The notes below the pieces were generated by a model, which ran no database searches, was not told the origin of the DNA, and saw only the letters and a list, made by a program, of their open reading frames with translations. 64,000 bases of DNA from Mesaphorura yosii (lineage: Eukaryota > Arthropoda > Collembola > Poduromorpha > Tullbergiidae), in assembly GCA_009869945.1 (NCBI GenBank), contig WIXG01000031.1, positions 124,001 to 188,000 on the forward strand. The letters are read 5' to 3'. Of the stretch, positions 1-9,645 are shown piece by piece; the stretch's first letter is position 1; the number at the start of each line of letters is the position of its first letter. The translations under genes were made by a program, and so were the position numbers.

Positions 1-1228
1 CAATTTCCTTCACAATCGAGATATTATCGTACTCTTCTACGGTTGGTGGGTCAAGAATCAGCTGTCCTCTCGTTTGATTTCCATGTAGTTCTACCGAGCA
101 CTGATGTCTGTCTTTCTTTTTAGTAATCTGGAAACAGAAGCACGTAACCTGCAGGCTGACTCGAATTTTTTTTCGAAGGTCTTACACTGGATTCGAGAAG
201 AACCGCAGTTGCGGTCGAATCGTATGAGATCCAGCGCCCAGTCGGTTTCCACCGAAGTTCCAGTGCATTAGCTTCGATTTTATTCATCAGCTCCGATTCT
301 GCCGTTTTCATTTTCCCGAGCATGTTTACTCGCCAGTTCTATAATGCAAGCAAATATTACTTCGTGCTTGCTTGCGAAGACAAGCGAAAAATCGGAAAGT
401 TGACGCTTACAATTGTTTCACGCACATGCTGTCCGACTTCCATTGGAACAATTGTGATTGGACATGCGTAGGTAGTAAGTACAATGTGTGCTGCTTCAGG
501 ATCGACGACAAAATTAAATTCGCCAGTTGAGGTTCCACCTGAAAGTGAGCAACAGATATGTATAAATAATTCTGCTCTAGCCATTCACGACTTTTCGCTT
601 TTCACGGTCTCACCGTCAACCATGCCGCCCATCAAATAGATGCCCTGAAGACAGTCCTTTATGGAAGAATCAAGTCGGATCGCCATCGCCAAATTTGTCA
701 GCGGTCCGAGAGCCAATACCGTCAATTTACCTCTGTATAGACGGGACAACCTGATAAGGGCATTAACTCCACTCTCATCTTCTACCTTTGGCTTGATTGG
801 CGGAAACTTTACATTCCCAAACCCATCACTGCCGTGCAGATTAAAATGAAGATTTGCGGATCGCACGATGGGCGATTCCATGCCGCGATAAATGGGAATC
901 TGTCATAGTTGGAATTGGGTGATTCACTTCACTGAGAAGGCCGGGCATATGCATGGTTTACCCCTGGAAGCTTGGCCACTTCCAAAATGCGTGTCACATT
1001 CACGGTGACGTTGTCGACTTCCGTATTTCCATTGACGCACAAGATTCCGATGACTCGAATCGGGATATCTGGATTCTTGTGTGCTTGCAGCGCCATGAGA
1101 ATGGCAAGGCAGTCATCGAGTCCGGCGTCAGTGTCGATGAGGACAAGTTTCTCTTCCTTCGGATAAAACGCAGCACAAAAAATAATCGGTGCCCTTCTTC
1201 GGTGGGTTTCTCACTTCAGACTTACCAT
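1..1228 (-). CDS. Nucleoside hydrolase, copy 1 (3' end outside window)
   Basis: Inosine/uridine-preferring nucleoside hydrolase family, which cleaves the N-glycosidic bond of ribonucleosides. Exons in transcript order: 1226-1228 (start codon only), 962-1156, 614-899, 411-538, 186-338 and 1-127, which continues beyond the left edge. The N-terminus reads [19 protein letters not shown], the Asp-cluster motif that binds calcium and ribose in this family. Later blocks include [22 protein letters not shown] and EFNFVVDPEAA, all typical of the fold. All splice phases agree with the neighbouring copy at 1728-3052. The two genes share the same six-exon structure and lie head to tail, so this is a tandem duplication. 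The usual Pro of DTDPG is Ala here. Family assignment is secure; substrate preference cannot be read from sequence. Confidence 0.9.
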
Positions 1229-1727
1229 TGTGGCTTTTAGATTTTAGCAATGAGGCAGCCAATCTGATAGCCAAATCAAACTAAATCAAAAAGCTAGGAA
1301 ATTATTGCAAAGGCAAAATCAGGCACTTACTTGTATTGAAAGGTTTATAGGCTTGAGTAAGCTGATAGAATTGACGATTGAGAACACAAAATAAAAATTA
1401 CACTGTCAGATTCACATTAGCGTCAGCTGGCAGCTTCCGTTAATCCAAAGCCCAGACTTCTCTCGTCCAGTCTTCCTTATTCAAATGCATGAGATTAGAG
1501 GAATAGAGATAGTGAATAGTGAGTCAGTCAGTGATTACTATTTACAAGATGCTGGACGTAATCTGGTTAAATACGAGTAATGCCTTTATTCAAGTCGCAC
1601 AATGCTTTCATATGCTGCGTAGCGTCACAGTCACGTTAGACGTTACACATCCCATGAAGAAGGAAATAGTTACGTCTACTTACTATGTGTGCCTCTAAAA
1701 TTGTCCTACTTTACATTATCTCTGCTG
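1229..1727. other. Spacer between the two nucleoside hydrolase genes
   Basis: This stretch must hold the 3' UTR of the upstream copy (1728-3052) and the promoter of the copy that starts at 1228. I see no open reading frame with family features and no clear TATA box. Confidence 0.5.
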
Positions 1728-3052
1728 CTACTTGTAATTCGGTCCGCCAACACCCCAAAGTAACATTTTCACAAATAAATCTTGGTCAATGCGTTGGACA
1801 AGTCTCACGTTATTTGGCTGTCCGATGAGGTTGGGATAATCCACGATCATCAGTCCCCGCGTGTGCTTACCACTGAGTTCGACAGTTACATGAAACTCTT
1901 TGGTCTCTGCCATAAACTGAATACAGAAAAAAATAAGCCATATTTACAAGTCTGACATATAATAGCGTGAATGTAACTATTCTTTACTTTAGGTTCAATT
2001 AAAGCTGCTGCAGCCAACTGATCACACGGAAGCCAGCGTTCTTTATCCCATGTCTTAAGCAGTTTGTCTTCAATGTTATTCAGAAGCGTAACGGCAGGTG
2101 TATCGATTTTACCCAAGACATTTACCCTCCAGTCCTATGATATTGGCACATGTTCACAAAAACTGTGGGCACTCGAATTAGAATTTATGAAAAACCTACA
2201 TTCGTCCTAGCTCCTTGTCTCAGGCAAACCTCCCAGGGCAAAATTGTGATGGGGCACTTGTAGGCAGCCAGTGTTATGTTGGCAGCCTCAGGATCACAGG
2301 CGAAGTTAAATTCAGCACACACCGTGAAATTTCCTACCCCTGAAACATTTCCACAATACAACGTACATTTTTGTCTCATAACAGTCTAGTCACAAGGCAT
2401 GTACAAACACGTACCTTCACAGTTTCCGCCCATGTGGAAAATGTCCTTGACACAGTCTTTAATGGATGGGTCCAACCGCACCGCCAGCGCCAAGTTGGTA
2501 AGGGGCCCAAGTGCCAAAATGGACAACCGGTTCTTGTACTGATGAGCATAACGAATGATTGCTAGCACGCCGTGTTCGTTTTCCAGTTTGGGTTGGAGCG
2601 GCTCGTAGTGATCGCCAAACCCGTCTGCACCGTGAAATGCTTCGTAAGAGTCCTTTCCGAATACTATTGGCCCTTCCGCGCCTCGATAAATCGGAATCTG
2701 CGAGTTCAAGCGTATTTAATCGATCGCGTCACGGATCTCAAGTGCAATAAATCGATTTACAAGTTGCACGTACGTCGTGCGCGTTCATAGTCTCAACTAT
2801 TCGAGTGACATTGCTGGCCACATTGTCGAGTTTCGTATTGCCGTCCACACAAGTGATTCCTACAATTTTGAAATTGCTGTCTTTGGACTGATGCGCGGTA
2901 ATCGCCATTATGATGGCCATAGCGTCGTCAGTCCCGGCATCGGTATCAATCAGTACAATCTTTTCTTCGCTCTGAAAATTGAAGCATACGATTACAGATG
3001 GACCATAGCTCTAGCGTTCTTCTCTTATCTCTGCAAGGTTTTCACTTACCAT
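1728..3052 (-). CDS. Nucleoside hydrolase, copy 2 (complete)
   Basis: Complete 319-residue nucleoside hydrolase. Exons: 3050-3052, 2774-2971, 2415-2697, 2200-2339, 1988-2134 and 1728-1916, summing to 960 bases. The first coding exon is just the ATG, followed at once by GTAAGT; the next exon begins [19 protein letters not shown], the family Asp motif. Further conserved blocks are [10 protein letters not shown] (about residues 85-94), [22 protein letters not shown] and [12 protein letters not shown], where the Asp of DPEAA is a known metal/substrate ligand position. The length fits the family (about 310-330). It is a tandem paralogue of the gene to its left. No signal peptide is visible, so it is probably cytosolic. 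Substrate is not determinable. Confidence 0.93.
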
Positions 3053-3646
3053 TTTAGCACGGTGATAAACGGTGTACTTTTACTTTTATTTTTCACACGT
3101 GCGATCCCCTTCCGGTTTCGGAGTTCTCAGAATTTTTGAATACCGCTGTTCAGTCCAACAACAAATGAAATGTCCCGTAAGCAAGCACATTTGCCAGCGC
3201 ATGGATAAACTTCAATATTCATGCGCGCACGAGAAGAATTAGCTGAAGAAAACAAAATTCGCAACCCTTTTATTCTATACTGATCCATGTCGGGTCCCAC
3301 CACGTTTAACATTGGGTTACTGCGTGACCTTCGGCTTTGCCCTTTGACCGGTCTGACACTTTCCGACTTTGAAGGTGGGGTGTGCAGCTTAATTTTAGTT
3401 ACGCAATCGTATTGAGAACGGCGTGTATGACACTGTTCAGATTTGCAATTGCCATTTGTATGAGATTATGTAAACCATCAAGTATTAGGCAGGTCTATGA
3501 TCTTATGGAAAACGCTATATTAAAACCCTTTGAATTTATTCAATTTTTCGTCAGTTATCAATCGTAAATTGTTCCTAATGTTTCGAACCTGTAAGATATA
3601 ATAACGCGAGCGAAATAAACAAAATTATATAATAGTTAAGAACAAT
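3053..3646. other. Intergenic, upstream of nucleoside hydrolase copy 2 and 3' of RPF2
   Basis: No gene recognised. It contains the promoter side of the nucleoside hydrolase and the 3' UTR of RPF2, whose minus-strand AATAAA may be the TTTATT near 3535. Confidence 0.4.
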
Positions 3647-5168
3647 TTAATGGTTAACTTTAATCGAAGAGGTTAAATTCAGGAGGTTTGAATTCGACGA
3701 ACTTCCTCGTGGAGATGATCTTGTAATCGGAGTTAAATTGGCACCAGAAAGTCCTCCCTTGCTCATATATGCCTTCTTTCGCTCTGAACGGGTTCCGTAT
3801 CGGACTGCTGGCGTACCTCCTGTCTCTTTTGTCTTCTGGCCTTTCTGTTCTTTAACTTCTTTTGCCTTCTTCGCTCGCTCCAGCTTTTTCTCGGCAACTG
3901 TCTTTTTCAAGCCCTTCATGTTTCTTGTGGGAAGACCCGTCAAATTCTGCTTCGGCATGTGAATTCTACCCAACTTGGAGCCCAGTGGATCTTTGGTGAT
4001 GTTTTTCACCTTCTTCACCTAAAAGTAAATAACTCAATCGGTCATCCACGTATAGTTTAAAAAACTGCCAATGCTGCTTGTACACGAGAATACCTTTAAT
4101 TCAGCTGGTTGTCTGCAAGCGGATTTGAATAAGTCTGCAGATGCTAATTTGGTGCGTCGAACTATAAGATCAGCAGAAGGTCCAATCTCGTCCAGCTCAA
4201 CATATGGAATTCTCTCACCCGACTTCTTGAGAATAATGCGATAACTCTTCATTATAATTTTGTTATCAATGGCGAGGAACGAAATGACGTGTTCAATGCC
4301 TTCCAATCGAATGTTTGTAATTTCTTCACCGTGAAAGAAGTCAATAAACAAATTCTTGATCCGGTAAAAATCGGAGGATTGAGTTTGAAAGGAGTCGCCC
4401 ATAAATATTAAACACGGTTTACAACCAGCCGTTATTTTCGGGTTTTTAAAGTCTTCTAGACCCTTGAAATTTTCTATTCCGAATTCAGCCATATCTAGCA
4501 ATTGTGAATCGAACATTCTCCCTGAAATTTCAGAAATTCGTAACTCATATTTACATCGTAAACGTAAAGTAAGAAATAGTAACAAATTACCCAAGATTAG
4601 ATTATGCGGCCGCTTTTTGTTGTGGGACGCGAATCCAAACAATGAAGAATCGTATTTCTTGCACATGGCTTCAAGTTCGTTTGCAGCTTCAAAGGGTCTG
4701 AATTCATGTTTACGGCTGAAGTATACGGCATTTGGTTTCTTGATTTTCGCCTGGAAATTGAGCAAACAAAAGGCATCGTATTACAAAATTTAGCCAAAAC
4801 TTCGTCAAGGCTTAAGAATTTAGACAGTTTCAGTTAACGTGTAAATCATCAATGAGTTTACAGTCGAAAGATGGTGATATTTTGATCATCATGAAAGTAC
4901 AAGTCAATAATATAAAGCCGCTTCTGACAACTTACTAAATCCTTCATAAATGTGATGATTGTCTCGCTGCATTTCAAACTCCTCATAAAAATGCACTGCT
5001 TAAGATTCTCAATGAGTTTAGGTTCACGCTTAACCAACGCACGCTTTCCGCGGTGAGTTTTTGGTTTCCTGAAAGAAATCCATATACAAATTCGTTAGAC
5101 ATTGTAGCTTACGGCCACGGCTTATGAATGTTATCGAATACTTACACGACTCGTTGAATGACACCCAT
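3647..5168 (-). CDS. RPF2: Ribosome production factor 2 (Brix domain)
   Basis: RPF2 forms a complex with RRS1 that brings the 5S RNP (5S rRNA, uL5, uL18) to the pre-60S particle in the nucleolus. Exons: 5146-5168, 4936-5068, 4591-4750, 4094-4521 and 3647-4018, giving 371 residues. The N-terminus MGVIQRVVKPKTHRGKRAL, then FGFASHNKKRPHNLILGRMF and LDMAEFGIENFKGLEDFKN, match the Brix core of RPF2; IRLEGIEHVISFLA, SYRIILKKSGERIPYVELDE and DLIVRRTKLASADLFK follow. The region GRIHMPKQNL then TRNMKGLKKTVAEKK is the conserved C-terminal RPF2 block. After it comes a basic, Ser/Thr-rich extension, making the protein about 65 residues longer than the human one (306). Identification is very secure. Confidence 0.95.
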
Positions 5169-6209
5169 TTCTAGAACTGGTAAGTGACTAACACTGTTTA
5201 TTCATCCGCTAGAACGAGTTACAAATAAGTAACTTATGATGCTTATGATTTAGCTTGTTGGTTTTGATTAAAACACTTAACAAATTACAAGTTCGAACAA
5301 ATCAGAGCAGAACGTACAGCATCGTCAAAATTCAACACGCACATGACTTCCGTTTGAATTTGGTTGGAGAAGTTCTTGCAGCAAGGTTTAATGAGACTTT
5401 TCTCCCTGCGTTTGTACCAAGCAACCAAGCGTCCATCATCAATGAATCAGTGGCCGAGCCAAAGCGATGAGATTCTTGTGACACAGTTACAATTGTTGTT
5501 AATAAACTTATGTCAATGTGGCTATCATTTAGATTCTTCCTGGATCAAATAGGATCATGCCTACCGGATCACTGGATCTAATTCAAGTTGCGATTGTAGG
5601 TCATTATTAAAATGAAAGCCAAAAGCTTGACTTCGGAAATACAAAGATTTACAAGTTCCACGTGTGAAACTGCGGACTAAGAGGAGTAATGACGCGTGTG
5701 TCCCAGCTATGAAATTAACTCGAACCGACCTGCTTTGCCGTGAATGAGTTTTCGATCTGAATTAATTGATGGAGGCAAATCTAGACGAATTTCAAAAATG
5801 TTAGCAACTTTGAAACCGCTTATGATGTTGTGTTAGCCACAACAAAGACAATCTGAAACATCAGGTTCGTTTGCCCAGCATTTGGATTATGGTTAACCAA
5901 CATGAGGGACACATTGGCAAACCCTATCCACTTTCCTGGCTGGAGGAGCGTTTTAAATAAAACGAGTGAAGTGGCCGTAGCCAGCTAGCTGTGGACAATG
6001 CGACAATTACAAGGACGACGCAGCAATGCACCCAAGTTAAAACCGGCAACGGTAGATAAATTATTCCCTCCAAGTAAACTGCATTTTTATATAGTCGTGC
6101 TTTGCAAGCGAATCAATGCACTTGCTACAGTTCGTGACAAATTTGAATGCGAACCCCAATTTAAGTTAAGGATCATTGAACAGCCGTTCATGCAAAAAGA
6201 CAGCGATCG
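5169..6209. other. Intergenic DNA, no gene recognised
   Basis: The first part is the RPF2 promoter side. The rest contains only short open frames without family features. Confidence 0.4.
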
Positions 6210-6217
6210 CTGCCAAT
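6210..6217 (+). repeat. Target-site duplication, left copy (CTGCCAAT)
   Basis: An 8-base direct repeat immediately left of the hAT-like element, identical to 6711-6718. Confidence 0.9.
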
Positions 6218-6710
6218 CAGGGATGGCAGATAAAAATCGATGATATATATCCTGATTGATTCGATTTTTTTGATAGTTTCCTTACTTCACGTCAAATGGT
6301 GACTAAATGCTTTTACAGCGCCTTGCGCATGATTTTTTCGATTTTTTAAAATGTGAATAAAACTCCATTCCACCAACGAATTTCCATTTCGAAAAGGGCA
6401 AAAGTACAATTTACGGTAATTCCTGAACACAATATAGTATCACTCTGACTCCATGCCCTTGACTTATTTGTGCGGATACCTTTTGCACTAAGAACACGAG
6501 CCGGAATTTTTACGAGTTTCAAGTAAATATCTTGGATTTTCCATTGATTTTCATGTTTTATAGCTAGCAGTCCCTGTGCAACATTTACTTTATGATAGTT
6601 AAGCCAATTTTTCTTAGTTTGAGCGGGGAGTTTCACAAAAAAGGAAAAAATCATTAAAATCATGATATATATATCATCAAATCCGATTTTTTATATTTTT
6701 TCCAACCCTG
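6218..6710. mobile_element. hAT-like non-autonomous DNA transposon (MITE)
   Basis: The element is bounded by imperfect terminal inverted repeats. The left end begins CAGGGATGGCAGATAAAAAT and reaches GATGATATATATC. The right end, read as reverse complement, begins CAGGGTTGGAAAAAATATAA and reaches GATGATATATATATC. Both ends are flanked by the same 8-base direct repeat, CTGCCAAT, at 6210-6217 and 6711-6718. An 8-base duplication together with CAGGG-type ends is diagnostic of the hAT superfamily. The 493-base length and lack of a transposase frame make it a MITE that depends on an autonomous relative. A 105-codon minus-strand frame inside has no recognisable domain. Confidence 0.9.
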
Positions 6711-6718
6711 CTGCCAAT
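6711..6718 (+). repeat. Target-site duplication, right copy (CTGCCAAT)
   Basis: An 8-base direct repeat immediately right of the hAT-like element, identical to 6210-6217. Confidence 0.9.
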
Positions 6719-7590
6719 GCAATAGCATGCAATCAATTTCGCACACTGTCATTACATCACAGATCGAACGCCGCAATTCAATCGCTCAGCCGCAGCCGCG
6801 ATTCAAGCAGCAAGAGCAAATAAAACGAATTTGAGGTTTCTTGCCAAACCCGTACACATTTTGCTGAAAATATACGAAATGGGGCAAAAAGTAAAAGTCT
6901 GGCTCAATGCATGCGAGCCGTGAGCATGAAATTGTCTACTTAGCGCAAAATTATGCAAATGCAAAGCGGACATTTTGACCTTTAAAAGACGGCGGCAAAA
7001 AAAATGCGAGCAAATGGTAAACTTAATTGGCCATATTCTTTACGAGACATTTGTGCAACGAATAATGCAATCTTTGTGAAGTGCTTCCATTACATTTACG
7101 CTGCTTCTGTTGCTCAAATTAGAATTCAGGACCCATGGCGTGGCCCGCATTGCCGGTGCTGCGTCGCGTCCGTGCGGTTTGCTGAACGCAGTGCAGTCGT
7201 TTTTGTTCTTATGCAGGGAACCTTACGGACGTGATTCCTTGTGACGGGACCAATTCATTAATTATTACTGCATCAAGCGTAGGTTTAACTCGAATTTTCA
7301 ATTTGCAACTGCACCGAGCATGACTTTACTCCCAACTACATACACCTTGAGATTAAATGCAAAATGCACCATCACTAGCTCAACAATGCAACTGCGGCCA
7401 CCGCGACGTGACTCCGTGTCAGAGCAGTGCCCTAACATTGCACCTAGCCACTTACTCTCACGTCTTATGCAACAATGTCTGGGTCTGTGGGTCCTGAGTC
7501 TAAGCGTATGCTTAAGTTAAGAATGAAGTCTATGTTCCAACTAGGTGGTGAGCCTGAAAGAATTTTAAAATTTTAAGGAATCGTGTGGTG
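6719..7590. other. Intergenic DNA upstream of the Gly/His-rich secreted gene
   Basis: No gene recognised; it probably contains upstream control DNA for the gene starting at 7743. Confidence 0.35.
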
Positions 7591-7593
7591 AAG

Positions 7594-7600
7594 TATAAAA
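7594..7600 (+). promoter_or_regulatory. TATA box of the Gly/His-rich secreted protein gene
   Basis: TATAAAA lies about 150 bases before the ATG at 7743. A start site some 30 bases downstream would fall near 7625, in the CAAGTCACACTTGCG stretch. Strong TATA boxes are common in arthropod cuticle and secretory genes. Confidence 0.6.
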
Positions 7601-7742
7601 GAGATAAATCGATCGAGTCAAGTCACACTTGCGATTCGATCACAGTTCAATCAGCACTGCTTCTGTGCTCACAATTTGACTACCGACAGATAAATCTAGT
7701 CTGGTTTAACTCGAGACTCTTCGACAAGAAACACCGTTTAAA

Positions 7743-8175
7743 ATGTTCAAACTGGTGAGTGAAATTGAGTTGATATTACAGTTTTGCTAATTGAAGTGTT
7801 GCCGTGTTGGCAGTAACGATGGTCTGACTTATTTTAGATCCTTCTCGCCGCCCTCTTCACCGTCGTCACTGCTGGAGGCCACGGACACTACCATGTAGGC
7901 TACGGGTTTGTTGCCCACGGAGGACACGGACATTATGGGCATAACAATGGAGCAACCGCGAAAGTGCATGTCCAACAAGACCCACACCATTACAAGTTTG
8001 ATGTAAGCCAATCGTTGGCACGTGCGTCCATTTTACAAGTGGCAACAGACTAATGACATCATTCCCATTCCAGGTTCAAGAACATGGTCCACATCATAAC
8101 AGGTACCACCACCAAACCGCCAGCACGCATGGACATGGATACGGCTACGGTGGTGGAAACGGAGGCGGATTCTAG
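7743..8175 (+). CDS. Small secreted Gly/His/Tyr-rich protein, cuticle-like
   Basis: A 92-residue secreted protein of unknown function. Exons: 7743-7754 (MFKL), 7838-8002 and 8074-8175. The N-terminus MFKLILLAALFTVVTAG is a clear signal peptide, with its intron after codon 4, an arrangement usual in arthropod cuticle genes. The mature part is dominated by Gly, His and Tyr (GHGHYHVGYG, HGGHGHYGH, HGHGYGYGGGNGGGF). It lacks the Rebers-Riddiford chitin-binding consensus. The 3' UTR appears to hold one more intron (about 8198-8290), with AATAAA near 8507. The composition suggests a structural cuticle component or a His-rich secreted peptide; I cannot choose between them. A TATA box at 7594 supports the model. 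Confidence 0.85.
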
Positions 8176-8852
8176 ACTAGAATGCAGACTATTCCAGGTA
8201 AAATGCCTTCGCTGCTCACGATATACGATACGAGTTCCGGGTTCTTGTAACAAATGAATAAGTAATTTATGTAATCCTTTTACTTTCAGATCAATTCTTC
8301 CGCAGAATGACGCCGTCTCACTCGTTTAATTCTTGTATGCTCATTCATCTGTAAACTGCACATGACAACCTACAGTCGTAGCCGCAATCAAGTAAATTCG
8401 CAAATCTTGTGTCATACATGGTGTCCCGTCTGCATTAAATGAATTTTACTGCCGCGCCACAGATGAGAATTGATATAATTTTGTGCTATTATTTTTAAAC
8501 GAGGAAAATAAACAGTTCTTGAATTTCATAATGAGCATGATCACGTATCAATTCTGATTTCTGCGATTTCATCCCTTCGCTTTGTACATTAGCATGCTTA
8601 AACACGAAGAAGTTGACATAGATTTACCTACACGATGGGATTCACCGATTCACACGCACGCGTGAGCATAAAACAATGGTTTTCTTGCGTTTGATATGAA
8701 AATGCGACGAAACTCATGAGATAATGAGTCGCAATGGACTTAATACTTCATTTAAATTTTTTTCGAGTCGCCTGAAATCATGTAGGTGGCATACGATGAT
8801 TATTGCAGTTTTGCATGAGAAAAGCACAGAGACCGCATCCACAAATTAAAAA
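8176..8852. other. 3' UTR of the secreted protein gene and spacer
   Basis: It contains the spliced 3' UTR and poly(A) signal of the gene at 7743-8175. Nothing else is recognised. Confidence 0.5.
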
Positions 8853-9272
8853 TTAGCTTTCAGTTTCAGGAATTACTAGAAATCCATGTAAAATGAGTTC
8901 GTTAATTAAAAAATGAAAAGTCAAAGTCATTCCACCAGGGTAAAGTTGCTTCCGTTTCCTAAAATTGAATTCTGCACACTCAAGCTGGCAAGTAACATTC
9001 AGTTCGCAGAGAATTCCAACACGGCCAGGCTGAAGTAAAATCATGCCCCAATTTCCTCGTTTCACAGAATTTACTAAATGCGCTCCCAAAATGAGCAATT
9101 CATGTAAGACCTTCAGCGTCGGCGCAGTAGAACTTGCTATCACTCGCACCCGAACACCAATATCCTGTCTATTGTGCAATGATACAACAAAATCAGCGAA
9201 GGGTAGCAGTTTGAACAAATGAGCTTGAAACCAGACTTCTGACTTGACTCCGTTTCGCTTGAGTATCAGCAT
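8853..9272 (-). CDS. Hypothetical 139-codon open frame
   Basis: A single uninterrupted ATG-initiated frame of 139 codons on the minus strand, in otherwise gene-free DNA between two secreted-protein genes. The predicted protein begins MLILKRNGVKSEVWF and has several hydrophobic stretches (LLPFADFVVSLH, TLTFHFLINELILHGFLV). I recognise no family. There is no obvious TATA box upstream and no clear AATAAA after the stop. In an AT-rich intergenic region a frame of this length is only mildly unexpected, so it may be non-coding or a decayed retrocopy. Confidence 0.25.
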   Translation of the reverse strand: MLILKRNGVKSEVWFQAHLFKLLPFADFVVSLHNRQDIGVRVRVIASSTAPTLKVLHELLILGAHLVNSVKRGNWGMILLQPGRVGILCELNVTCQLECAEFNFRKRKQLYPGGMTLTFHFLINELILHGFLVIPETES

Positions 9273-9645
9273 TACTATTCACTTGCGTCATTATCGCGAA
9301 GGTTACTTCGACGCTCGCTGTGTACGCTCAGTAACCGCTCACAGGCACAGTCGATAATGATCGGTTGGTTCTGGGTTTGGGATTTCTTTATTACATAAAT
9401 TACTTAATTTTAAGAACAATAACGTAAGAAATCCAGATAATAAAATTATTATCAACAACTAACAACATTGTAGCGTACAAAAATATTAATCCAAGATAAG
9501 AGTCTTGTGAAAATACATTAAATTCTAAATATGGCAAAGGAGTGTGCATCTTCAGAAATGCAAACAGAATAGCAGCCCGGTAATAATTTACTTAAGGTAA
9601 TCATCGTGTTAATTTTAAGTTATGTACTAATCAGGACACCGGGCA

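Noticed and set aside
6346-6663. 105-codon minus-strand frame
   Set aside because: It lies wholly inside the hAT-like MITE and has no transposase features.
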